Assembly: GCF_007993865.1 (NCBI RefSeq)
Contig: NZ_VIUH01000006.1
Span: forward strand, 1-64,000
Reading direction: 5' to 3'
Length of the DNA: 64,000 bases
DNA from: Pseudomonas sp. SJZ079
GTDB taxonomy: Bacteria > Pseudomonadota > Gammaproteobacteria > Pseudomonadales > Pseudomonadaceae
A program made the position numbers and the translations under genes. The notes under the pieces were generated by a model. The model did no database searches, was not told the origin of the DNA, and was given only the letters and a program-made list of their open reading frames with translations. Position 1 is the stretch's first letter. Each line of letters begins with the position of its first letter. Shown here in pieces: positions 44,489 through 52,476 of this stretch.

Positions 44489-47092
44489 ATGATCAGCCGA
44501 CGCGCCTGGCTGCGAATCATCAGCGTGTTCGTTCTGCTGTTGTTATTGAGCGGCTACGCCTATCTCAGCTGGGCGCGCTTGCTGGAGCGCTACGCTATCC
44601 GTCAGCTCGACTGGCAGGGTCCCAGCCTGTCGTTCGAAGGCATTACCCTGGCGCACCTCACCCTGCGGCAACAGGACAGCAGCGGCGGCTTGCTGGTGCA
44701 GGCCGAACAACTGCGCCTGGCCTGGCGCTCATTCAGCTTCGCCCCACCCTTCTGGCAGGATATTCAACTGGGCCGACTGCTACTGGCCTGGCAACCCGCC
44801 GCAAAGCCTGCAGAGGCGCAACCAAACGACATACTGTTTGATCCACAAGCGCTCGCGACCGCACTGCCCTGGCTGCCGCTTAGCCTGCGCATCGACGGGT
44901 TTTCGGCTGAACTGCCCTGCGCAAGCGGGCGCTGCACACTCCAGGGCGACCTGCAGGCACTTCGACGGGAACGGGCGCTGGAACTGCGACTCAACCTGCA
45001 GCACGACGCACAGCATCTGGCGTGGCTCGCGCAGCTGCAGGGCACAGCCGATGAGGCGTCACTTCAGCTGGATCTGACGATCAACCAGCACCCCCAACTG
45101 AGCCTGCACAGCAGCCTGAGTAACAGTCCCGACGGGCAGCTATGGCAGGGCACGCTGTCAGCCCCCGAGCTGAACGAAGCCGCCGCCCTGCACAGCTGGT
45201 TAAGCGTTTGGGCGCTAGCACCCGGCCTACAGCTGCCCAACCTGCCAAGCGCTGCGCAACTGGCGGCGAACTGGCAGTTACTATTGCCACCCGGCGCCCT
45301 GACGCTGCAACGGCTGTACAGCGCTTCCGGGCAGTTCGAGGCCGCCGCCACGCTGCCTGCACCCTGGGCCATTCCTGGCATCGGCCAGCTACAAGGCAAC
45401 CTCGACATCGCCGCGCGCGGCGAACAGGGCCAATGGTTCGCCGAACGACTGACCGCCGACCTGCAACTCGATCAACTGGCACCGGCCTGGCTAGGCGACT
45501 TGCCGCCAGCGCTGCACAACGACTCGCTGCATCTGCGCATCCAACCGAGCGCCCCGCTCGGCGGGCTGCCCGCCAATCTGCAAGGCCGCGCCCTGCCCCT
45601 GGCGATAAACCTGCGCAGCGATGGCGCCACCACACTTGAGCTGCAGGCCCAACTGGCACTGGCGAATGCGCCCCCCTGGGCAGTGCACCTGGCCGATGCG
45701 CAGCTAACCGCCAGCAATCCGGGCATCGCCTTCGCTGATTGGAAGACTCGAGACTTGAAGGCCGCGCTTAAACTCAATGGCTACCTGGATGATCAGCAAC
45801 TCGAGCTCAAGCTGCTAAAAGGTTCGCAGTTAAACCTCGGCGAACTGGCCAGCGACGAGCTGCGCCTGAGCCAACTCAGCGGCAGCACCGACGGCCTGCA
45901 ACTGCACGCGCAACACCAAGCCGGCAGCCTGCAAACCTGGCGCCTGCAAGGCCCCATCACCCTGGCAACCCAGCGCCTGGAGCAGGCGGCGCTCAAGCCG
46001 CAAGGCTGGCACTGGCACGGGCAACTCGCCGCCACGCAGGAACAAGTCGAGCTGAACGGCCAACTGTCCTCGGCTGCCGACTTACAGCTGCGCCTGCAGC
46101 TGCAGCACAGCGCCAATCGTGGCCTACAGGCACAGGCGCAGCTGCCTGAGCTGTTTCTTCGCGCCGGCAATCCACTGGCCAGCACCCTGGCCGATTGGCC
46201 TGCCCTGCTTGATCTGAACAACGGCCGCCTGAGCGCCGATGCACACCTGAGCCAAGCGCCGAACGGCAGCGCCCCCAGCGTACAGCTCGACCTCTCCGGC
46301 AAAGGCCTTGCCGGGATCTACGACCGGACCGAGCTCACCGGCCTGGACGGCCGCCTGCACCTCGAGCTGAATCCGCGGCAACTGGATATCGAGCTGGTCA
46401 ACCTGAGCCTGGAGCAAGCCAACCCGGGCATCCCCATCGGCCCCCTGCAGCTGCGCGGCCGTTACAGCGCGCCCATCAGCCGACTGGATAAAGGCCAGCT
46501 ACATGTGCAACAGGCCCAGGCAATGCTGCTGGGCGGCACGGCCCAGCTAGCCCCTGACCGGTGGAACCTGCGCCAGGACAGCCTGCTTTTCCCGCTTGAA
46601 TTACGCGGCCTGAAACTGGATCGGCTGTTTACCCTCTACCCCACAGAAGGGCTAGCCGGAAACGGCACACTCGACGGTCAACTGCCGCTGCGCATAAGCA
46701 GCGGTGGCATCGAAATCGCACAGGGTCAAATGGCGGCTCGCCCACCGGGCGGCCGCCTGCAATTCGACTCGGAGCGAATCAGGGCACTGGGGCAGAGCAA
46801 CCCCGCCATGCAGCTGGTGACGCAATCGCTGGAGGACTTTCACTTCACCACCCTGAACAGCCAGGTCAACTATGATCAGCAAGGCACGCTAAGCTTGGCC
46901 ATGCGCCTGGAAGGCCAGAACCCGGCTATCGAACAAGGCCGCCCGATCCACTTCAACATCAATCTGCAAGAAGACATTCCCAGCCTATTGGCCAGCCTGC
47001 AACTGACCGATAAAGTGAGCGAAATCATCAAGCAGCGGGTGCAGCAGCGCATATTGCAGCGCAGAGCAGCCGCCATCCCCAAGGGGCCTTAA
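44489..47092 (+). CDS. ydbH: YdbH family AsmA-like intermembrane lipid transport protein
   Basis: This 867-residue protein is anchored by one N-terminal helix (LRIISVFVLLLLLSGYAYLS) and then consists of repeated beta-strand units of the YdbH/AsmA type, which form a long hydrophobic groove across the periplasm. In E. coli YdbH (about 880 residues) is one of three redundant bridges that move phospholipid to the outer membrane, and works with YnbE and YdbL. The same three genes occur here in the same order with short spacing, a strong contextual argument. The start is ATG 44489 or the GTG two codons earlier; neither has a strong ribosome site. The C-terminal DUF block (FNINLQEDIPSLLASLQLTD) is conserved. 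Confidence 0.88.
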   Translation: MISRRAWLRIISVFVLLLLLSGYAYLSWARLLERYAIRQLDWQGPSLSFEGITLAHLTLRQQDSSGGLLVQAEQLRLAWRSFSFAPPFWQDIQLGRLLLAWQPAAKPAEAQPNDILFDPQALATALPWLPLSLRIDGFSAELPCASGRCTLQGDLQALRRERALELRLNLQHDAQHLAWLAQLQGTADEASLQLDLTINQHPQLSLHSSLSNSPDGQLWQGTLSAPELNEAAALHSWLSVWALAPGLQLPNLPSAAQLAANWQLLLPPGALTLQRLYSASGQFEAAATLPAPWAIPGIGQLQGNLDIAARGEQGQWFAERLTADLQLDQLAPAWLGDLPPALHNDSLHLRIQPSAPLGGLPANLQGRALPLAINLRSDGATTLELQAQLALANAPPWAVHLADAQLTASNPGIAFADWKTRDLKAALKLNGYLDDQQLELKLLKGSQLNLGELASDELRLSQLSGSTDGLQLHAQHQAGSLQTWRLQGPITLATQRLEQAALKPQGWHWHGQLAATQEQVELNGQLSSAADLQLRLQLQHSANRGLQAQAQLPELFLRAGNPLASTLADWPALLDLNNGRLSADAHLSQAPNGSAPSVQLDLSGKGLAGIYDRTELTGLDGRLHLELNPRQLDIELVNLSLEQANPGIPIGPLQLRGRYSAPISRLDKGQLHVQQAQAMLLGGTAQLAPDRWNLRQDSLLFPLELRGLKLDRLFTLYPTEGLAGNGTLDGQLPLRISSGGIEIAQGQMAARPPGGRLQFDSERIRALGQSNPAMQLVTQSLEDFHFTTLNSQVNYDQQGTLSLAMRLEGQNPAIEQGRPIHFNINLQEDIPSLLASLQLTDKVSEIIKQRVQQRILQRRAAAIPKGP

Positions 47093-47108
47093 CCAAGGAG
47101 AAAGCGCC

Positions 47109-47300
47109 ATGCGCTTGCGTAGTTATCTCGCCGCCCTGTTGCTAGGCCTGCTGAGTGCAGCCTGTACCCCGACGGTACAACTGCAGGCACCCAAGGAGCC
47201 GATCAATATCAATCTCAACGTGAAGATCGAGCACGAAATCTATATCAAGGTGGATAAAGCCCTGGACAGCATGTTCAGCGAATCCAGCGGACTGTTTTGA
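47109..47300 (+). CDS. ynbE: YnbE family lipoprotein
   Basis: This 63-residue outer-membrane lipoprotein has a signal peptide with the lipobox LSAAC, lipidated at Cys19. The short mature part (PININLNVKIEHEIYIKVDK) is one amphipathic beta segment, as in E. coli YnbE, which multimerises to extend the YdbH groove to the outer membrane. It starts 16 bp after ydbH with an AAGGAG ribosome site and ends 11 bp before ydbL. Confidence 0.9.
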   Translation: MRLRSYLAALLLGLLSAACTPTVQLQAPKEPININLNVKIEHEIYIKVDKALDSMFSESSGLF

Positions 47301-47311
47301 GGAGCCCGACC

Positions 47312-47656
47312 ATGACCCTGTTTAAACGCTTTGCCGGCCTGTTGTTGCTGCTCAGCCTGAGCCTGCCAGCCGCCGCGCTGAACCTCAATGAAGCCATGTC
47401 GGCCCTCGGCGACGCCAAAGTCAGCGGCCAGCTCGGCGAGATGCCCAACGGTTACCTAGGGGTGGTCAAAGGCGGCGGCCAGGCCAGTGAAATCGCCCGA
47501 CTGATCAACCAGGCGCGCCGCGCCGAATACCAGAAGCTGGCGGCGCAGAACGGTATCCAACTCAGCGACGTGGAAGCCATCGCCGGGCAGAAAGCCCTGG
47601 ATAAGACCCCGCCCGGGCAATATATCCAGGTGCAAGGCCAGTGGCAGAGAAAGTGA
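47312..47656 (+). CDS. ydbL: YdbL family (DUF1318) periplasmic protein
   Basis: This 114-residue periplasmic protein has a signal peptide (LFKRFAGLLLLLSLSLPAAA) and a DUF1318 domain (SGQLGEMPNGYLGVVKGGGQ, then ARLINQARRAEYQKLAAQNG). In E. coli YdbL assists YnbE assembly with YdbH. The start ATG at 47312 has a GAGGAG ribosome site; the longer frame overlaps ynbE. Confidence 0.9.
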   Translation: MTLFKRFAGLLLLLSLSLPAAALNLNEAMSALGDAKVSGQLGEMPNGYLGVVKGGGQASEIARLINQARRAEYQKLAAQNGIQLSDVEAIAGQKALDKTPPGQYIQVQGQWQRK

Positions 47657-47760
47657 TCGGTGCCGGCAAGGTGGGTTGAGCGCAGCGCTACCCAGCAAAG
47701 CTTTTTGAGCCCAGCGCCCACAGGGATTGGCCCAGTGCCACTGGCTAATCCACTTGGCCC

Positions 47761-48633
47761 CTATCGGCCTCGACCCTGCATATAGGCGATGCCCAGTCCT
47801 GCCAGCATGATCAAGGCCATGCCGAGCAGAGCCCTGGCGTCCGGCACCTGGTCGAAGACCAGCCAGCCGAACAGCCCGGCAAACAGTAGCTGGCCATAAC
47901 TGAAGGGCGCCAGGATCGCCGGCGAGGCCTGACGGAAGGCCAGGATCAGCAGCTGATGACCGCACATGCCGATCACCCCGAGGCTGAGCAGGCCTAACAG
48001 GTGTTGCCACTGCGGGGTTTGCCAGAAAAATGGGATCAACAGGCTGACAATCAGGCAGTTGATTGCCCCCGCGAGAAAATTGCTGGTCGCTGCGCTGTCA
48101 TGCGCCGCACTGATCCGGGTGAGTATCTGATACAGGGCAAAGCACAGGGCCGCACCCAGCGGCCATAAGATAGCCGGAGTAAACATCGCACCGGCCGGCC
48201 GCACGATCACCAGCACCCCGATAAACCCCAGCACTACCGCCAGCCATTGCGCCAGGTTGATCCGCTCGCGCAGCAGGGTGGCCGACAACAGGGTGACCAA
48301 CAGCGGCGCCAGGAAGATCACCGCGGTGGCCTCGGCCAGCGGCACATAACGCAGCCCGGTGACGAACAGCAGGCTCACCCCCAGCAGCGCCAGGGCGCGA
48401 GTCAGCTGCAACCAGGGCCTTTGGCTGCGCAGGATGCTCAGGCCATGCTTGGGCAGCAGCACCGCCCCCATCAACAGGGTGTGCGACAGATAGCGGAACC
48501 AGGTAAGCACGAGGATCGGGTACAGGCCCGCCAGGTACTTGGCTACCGCGTCATGGCTGGCGAAACAGGCGACCGACACCAGCGTCAGCAAAATACCGCG
48601 CAGCATCGGGTTACTCACAAGGGCGCTAGGCAT
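47761..48633 (-). CDS. EamA/DMT family transporter
   Basis: This 290-residue inner-membrane protein has ten helices in two EamA halves (residues ~10-140 and ~150-285). The first half shows LRYVPLAEATAVIFLAPLLV, a typical EamA signature, and the second LAFRQASPAILAPFSYGQLL. It is probably an exporter of a metabolite or amino acid; the substrate is not predictable. Start codon choice between M at 48633 and an ATG nine codons later is open. It converges on the ydbHL operon. Confidence 0.9.
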   Translation of the reverse strand: MPSALVSNPMLRGILLTLVSVACFASHDAVAKYLAGLYPILVLTWFRYLSHTLLMGAVLLPKHGLSILRSQRPWLQLTRALALLGVSLLFVTGLRYVPLAEATAVIFLAPLLVTLLSATLLRERINLAQWLAVVLGFIGVLVIVRPAGAMFTPAILWPLGAALCFALYQILTRISAAHDSAATSNFLAGAINCLIVSLLIPFFWQTPQWQHLLGLLSLGVIGMCGHQLLILAFRQASPAILAPFSYGQLLFAGLFGWLVFDQVPDARALLGMALIMLAGLGIAYMQGRGR

Positions 48634-48860
48634 CAGGGTATCCAGGCAGGCAATGCCGGCGCACAAGCCTGGCATCTAGATCAGGGGGCGGCGACTTAAG
48701 CCTCAGCGTAGCCAGCCAAGCGGCGCCGCGCCGGGCGCAACCTCCGCGCGGCCCGTGGCGGGGTGTTGCGCCACTGCCACAGCCGGGTTCGCGAGGCAGT
48801 CTACCTGCTCCGCCGTGCCTTGTACGCGGACTCACATAGCCCGGTGCGGCGCGCCCACTA

Positions 48861-48896
48861 AAAAGCCCGCGGATGACTGTTCATCCGCGGGCTTTT
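48861..48896 (-). terminator. Bidirectional terminator after the luciferase-like gene
   Basis: A perfect 16-bp stem (AAAAGCCCGCGGATGA / TCATCCGCGGGCTTTT) with a four-base loop lies 50 bp past the stop of the luciferase-like gene. It has T tracts on both strands. Confidence 0.9.
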
Positions 48897-48946
48897 CGCT
48901 GCTGCAATGCGTACCTGGGTCGGCACCTCGGGCATGACCCGAGGGA

Positions 48947-50080
48947 TCAGGCCTTGGTCGGTTGCTCGCGGAAGTAGGGAATCACCTGCTCGCCGATGTT
49001 CTTCAGGGTTTCCAGCTGCGCCCACTGCGGCACCGTACCCATCTGGCAAATGAACAGGATCTCGTCGGCACCGGCCTCCTGCAGACGCTGCACGTAGCCG
49101 ATGCAATCCTCGACCGTGCCGTAGGCGTGGTTGGGGTTCATCATCGACATGGTCGGGTCGGAGAAGTCCACTGTCACCTCTTCCGAGGCGAAGCGCGACT
49201 TGATCACCGCCTGGCCGTTGCCATCGACGAAGGTGTCGTCCTTCCACTTCTCCGGGTCCGGGCGCTCGCCGCCGGCGTACCAGTAGGACAGCGACTCCAT
49301 AAAGTAGCGCTGGCCGCGAATGCCGATCTGCCGCGCCTGCTGGTTGTCTTCGAGGACGATGGCCGGACACAGCGCGGCGATATGGCGGATCGGGCGGAAG
49401 CCGACCTGATCCTTGAGCTCACGCTTGTCCCAGGCCTCGTGGTACACCGCAACCTTCTTGGCGATTTCCTCGGGGCCGCCGAAGCCCAGCACCAGGGCGC
49501 CCATGCCACGCTCACCGGCGCGCTTGAGCGATTCGGTGTTGGTGCAGGCCAGGTACATCGGCGGATGCGGATCCTGGTAGGGCTTGGGGTGGATCGGCCG
49601 CAACGGGATCTGCACGAAGTCGCCGTGGTGCTCGATCTCGTCCTGCACGAACATCTTCGGGATCAGGTACATGGCCTCGTCGATCTGCGGCTGCAGGGTC
49701 GCCAGGTCGTAGCCGAAGGTGCCGGCCTCCTGCTGGGTACCGCCCTTGCCGACGCCGAAGTGCACGCGGCCCTTGGACAGCAGGTCGAGGGTGGCGATGC
49801 GCTCGGCCACCTTGACCGGGTGATTCATCGCCGGCGGCAGGCACACCACGCCATGGCCGATGCCGATGCGCTCGGTCTTGCCGGCGACGAAGGCGAGCAT
49901 GGTTTCCGGCGCGGACATGTGCGAGTAGTTGCTCAGCGCGGTGTGCTCAACGCACCAGAAGGTGTCGAAGCCGAGCTTGTCGGCGAGCACCGCCTGCTCG
50001 ACCGTGTCCTGGAAAATCTTGCGGTCGCCGGCGCGGCTGGAGTCGACTGTCTGTGCCTCATAGATCAGGGAAAATTTCAT
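48947..50080 (-). CDS. Luciferase-like flavin-dependent monooxygenase
   Basis: This 377-residue protein is a bacterial-luciferase-family enzyme using reduced flavin. Family segments are VLADKLGFDTFWCVEHTALS, ERIGIGHGVVCLPPAMNHPV and LLSKGRVHFGVGKGGTQQEA. Members hydroxylate or Baeyer-Villiger-oxidise varied organics; the substrate is unknown. A reductase partner may be the flavin reductase encoded at 51954. It lies on the minus strand, downstream of the HsaA-like gene, with a repeat and a hairpin between them, so it may be transcribed separately. AAGAAGG precedes the ATG at 50080. Confidence 0.9.
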   Translation of the reverse strand: MKFSLIYEAQTVDSSRAGDRKIFQDTVEQAVLADKLGFDTFWCVEHTALSNYSHMSAPETMLAFVAGKTERIGIGHGVVCLPPAMNHPVKVAERIATLDLLSKGRVHFGVGKGGTQQEAGTFGYDLATLQPQIDEAMYLIPKMFVQDEIEHHGDFVQIPLRPIHPKPYQDPHPPMYLACTNTESLKRAGERGMGALVLGFGGPEEIAKKVAVYHEAWDKRELKDQVGFRPIRHIAALCPAIVLEDNQQARQIGIRGQRYFMESLSYWYAGGERPDPEKWKDDTFVDGNGQAVIKSRFASEEVTVDFSDPTMSMMNPNHAYGTVEDCIGYVQRLQEAGADEILFICQMGTVPQWAQLETLKNIGEQVIPYFREQPTKA

Positions 50081-50454
50081 TCGCTAGCCCTTCTTGTTCT
50101 GGATTCGGTTGAGCCTGGGAATCCCTAGGCCTTGCGCGCATGGTCGAGGATCGAGGGGCCGGCGGAATCCTCCAAACAGACTACTTGGATCGGTACTGCG
50201 CAAAGCACGACGCCCGCGGTTGCGGGCGTCGTGGAGGGGTTAGGCGACGGCACTTGGCGAATCGATTAAGCGCGAGCCAGCCTGTGTGAGAGCTATGCCG
50301 TGCGGCCGCGCCTCAGAACTTGTTGCGGATCTCGCGAGCTAGAGCGAGACAAGGCAAAAACAGCCGAGGAAGCGGAGTTTACAGCTGTAAATGAGCATTC
50401 CGAGGCTGTTTTTAACGCAGTATCGCCGACGCACAGCAGATCCGAGGCAGGGTC
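50081..50454. other. Intergenic region with hairpin and repeat element
   Basis: The 374 bases between the luciferase-like gene and the HsaA-like gene hold the 12-bp hairpin at 50206-50233 and the palindromic element copy B at 50312-50457. The promoter for the luciferase-like gene must lie near 50085-50200. No gene is seen. Confidence 0.6.
50206..50233. terminator. Strong hairpin, probable terminator
   Basis: A perfect 12-bp stem (CACGACGCCCGC / GCGGGCGTCGTG) with a four-base loop. The minus-strand continuation is GCTTTGCG, so the U tract is poor; on the plus strand it is absent. Confidence 0.5.
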
Positions 50455-50457
50455 TCA
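50312..50457. repeat. Palindromic element, copy B (146 bp)
   Basis: The central dyad TTTACAGCTGTAAA (14 bp, perfect) is flanked by GCGGAG and TGAGCATTCCGA, then by AAGGCAAAAACAGCC and GGCTGTTTTTAACGC, and at the outside by imperfect inverted ends (CGGATCT at each end). It shares these blocks with copies at 18851-18996 and 54899-55042. The right end overlaps the TGA stop of the HsaA-like gene. Confidence 0.7.
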
Positions 50458-51639
50458 GAGGAAGAAGTCGCTGCTGTCCTGGCCCATGCTCACCCCGCCG
50501 AGGTTCCAGGCGTACTTGGCCGGGCTGTTGGCGACATGGGCGCGGCCGGTGTGGATGTCGCGGAAGGCGCGGTTGATCGCGTGGCTGCGGAAGATGGTCG
50601 AGGCGCCGCTGTTGAACATCAGCTCACCCACCGCCCGCGCGCACTTGTCGGCGACCAGCGCCGAGTCGTAGCGCATCTTCACCCGCTCGCTCATCGCCAG
50701 CGGCTCGCCGTTCTGCGCGCGCTGCAGCATCAGTGCGAAGTTGCGGTAGAGCACCGTCTTGCACTCGTCGACACAGACCATAGCGTTAGCCAGCGCGCTC
50801 TGCGCCGCCGGGTCCTGGACCATCTTGCGCCCGTCGTTGACCCCGACGCGCGCGCGGTTGTGCGCGACGAACTGGTCGACCGCGCCCTGCAAGGCGCCAA
50901 TCGCCGAGGACGACACGGCGCGCACGAAGATCTGGCCGAACGGCAGGCGGAACAGCGGCGCCGTATTGACCGCGTTGCCCGGGCTGTTCTGCATGAAACC
51001 GTCCAGCGCGCGGTGAGTGCGGTACTCGGGCACCCAGGCGTTCTCCACCAGGATGTCGTGGGAGCCGGTGGCTTCCAGGCCCATGACGTTCCAGTTGTCG
51101 ACTATCTGGTAGTCGCCGCGCGGCACCAGGAAGGTCCGGTAGTCCGGCGCCCCACCCGCTTCGGCCGGCGGCACCATGGCGCCGAGGAACACCCAGTCGC
51201 AGTGCTTGCTGCCGGAGGAGAAACCCCAGCGACCGCTCAGGCGGAAACCACCCTCAACCCGCTCGACCTTGCCCACCGGCATATAGGAGGAGGAGATCAG
51301 CACGCTGGAGTCCTGGCCCCAGACGTCCTGCGCGGCGCGGTCGTCGAACAGCGCCAGCTGCCAGTTGTGGATGGCCACCACGCCGAGCACCCAGGCCGAG
51401 GACATGCAGCCCTCGGCGAGGCACATCTGCACCTCGAAGAAGTCCTTGGGCTCCAGCTCGTAGCCTTCCCAGCGGGCCGGCTGGAGGATGCGAAAGAAAC
51501 CGGCGTCCTGGAAGTCGCGGATGGTTTCCTCCGGCAATTGGCCCAGCGCGGCGGCCTGCGGCGCGCGTTCGCGCAACAGCGGCACCAGTTCGCGGGCACG
51601 TTGCAGCAGACGTTGGCGAATCAGCTCTTGGTCGAGCAT
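50455..51639 (-). CDS. HsaA-like flavin-dependent monooxygenase (acyl-CoA dehydrogenase fold)
   Basis: This 394-residue protein is of the acyl-CoA dehydrogenase fold used by two-component flavin hydroxylases. It resembles the oxygenase HsaA, which hydroxylates the A ring of secosteroids, in length and in segments such as SGRWGFSSGSKHCDWVFLGA, NVMGLEATGSHDILVENAWV and PAAQSALANAMVCVDECKTV. The reductase partner is the HsaB-like gene at 51954, divergent from it. The start at 51639 follows a GAGGAGAACAAC ribosome site. The true substrate is unknown; similar proteins also act on phenols or terpenoids. Confidence 0.85.
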   Translation of the reverse strand: MLDQELIRQRLLQRARELVPLLRERAPQAAALGQLPEETIRDFQDAGFFRILQPARWEGYELEPKDFFEVQMCLAEGCMSSAWVLGVVAIHNWQLALFDDRAAQDVWGQDSSVLISSSYMPVGKVERVEGGFRLSGRWGFSSGSKHCDWVFLGAMVPPAEAGGAPDYRTFLVPRGDYQIVDNWNVMGLEATGSHDILVENAWVPEYRTHRALDGFMQNSPGNAVNTAPLFRLPFGQIFVRAVSSSAIGALQGAVDQFVAHNRARVGVNDGRKMVQDPAAQSALANAMVCVDECKTVLYRNFALMLQRAQNGEPLAMSERVKMRYDSALVADKCARAVGELMFNSGASTIFRSHAINRAFRDIHTGRAHVANSPAKYAWNLGGVSMGQDSSDFFL

Positions 51640-51953
51640 CTTGTTGTTCTCCTCTGTTCGCCCCGTCCGCCGGGGCGCGCGTTCAGCGGTAGCGGATCGC
51701 CCTGCCCGGCAGCGGCGGCCCACCCTACGCGGACATTCAAACAACAGCGCAAGCGGCCAACATCCCTCAAACGGACCATATGCCTAGACACTGAAATCAG
51801 GGTCGACGAGATAGCACGCCAGGTGAATAACCGCGGCAGTTCGCCTAGTCCCCTCGGACGATGTTGCCGGGCCAAGCCGTTGCAAGAATCCATCGCACTC
51901 CATGCACCACCGAGCGTGCACAACCAAGCCTTGTACAACGAGAGGGCCGTGCG
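51640..51953. promoter_or_regulatory. Divergent promoter region of the HsaA/HsaB-like pair
   Basis: The 314 bases between the two divergent genes carry the shared 17-bp motif at 51846-51862. No clear terminator or gene is seen. The AT-richest stretch, near 51765-51800, may carry a minus-strand promoter. Confidence 0.5.
51846..51862 (+). promoter_or_regulatory. Shared promoter motif, copy 1
   Basis: TAGTCCCCTCGGACGAT differs from the sequence at 56429-56445 at only one base. It contains the partial dyad GTCC-N4-GGAC and lies 108 bp upstream of the HsaB-like start. Confidence 0.6.
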
Positions 51954-52466
51954 ATGAACCCAGTCAATCTGAAAACCGAGATGCTCCAGGCCATGCGTCG
52001 TCTGGCCAAGTCGGTGACCATCATCACCACCAGCAACGGCACCGAGCGTTTCGCCATGTCCGCCACCGCGGTCGACTCGCTCTCCACCGAGCCGCCGTCG
52101 CTGCTGATCTGCGTCAACCAGACCGCCTCGCTGCACGCGGTGCTGGACGCTGGCGCGGACTTCTGCGTGAACATCCTCGGCCTCGAGCAGGAAGAGCTGT
52201 CGCACCTGTGCAGCGGCCCGATCAAGGGCGAGGCGCGCTTCCAGCGCGGCAACTGGCTGAGCAGCGCCGACGGCATCCCCTACCTGGGCGATGCGCAGTC
52301 GGCGATCCTCTGTCGCCAGGACGGCAAGTTCAGCTACGGCACCCACAGCATCTTCATCGGCCGCATCCAGCAGATTTACAACGCTGATTCGATCAGCCCG
52401 CTGGTCTACCTGGATGGCGGTTACACCACCACCGCGCCGGCGCCAACCCTCGCCGCAGCCGGCTGA
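51954..52466 (+). CDS. HsaB-like flavin reductase
   Basis: This 170-residue flavin reductase domain protein (RFMAMSATAVDSLSTEPPSL, LLICVNQTASLHAVLD) supplies reduced FAD/FMN to a flavin monooxygenase. It shows the FMN-binding fold of the HpaC/HsaB family; the C-terminus HSIFIGRIQQI is the conserved nucleotide contact. It is the likely partner of the HsaA-like protein encoded on the other strand. It is the first of a row of plus-strand genes; the next gene begins 11 bp later. The ATG 51954 has an AGAGGGCC ribosome site. Confidence 0.9.
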   Translation: MNPVNLKTEMLQAMRRLAKSVTIITTSNGTERFAMSATAVDSLSTEPPSLLICVNQTASLHAVLDAGADFCVNILGLEQEELSHLCSGPIKGEARFQRGNWLSSADGIPYLGDAQSAILCRQDGKFSYGTHSIFIGRIQQIYNADSISPLVYLDGGYTTTAPAPTLAAAG

Positions 52467-52476
52467 GGCGCGCGGC

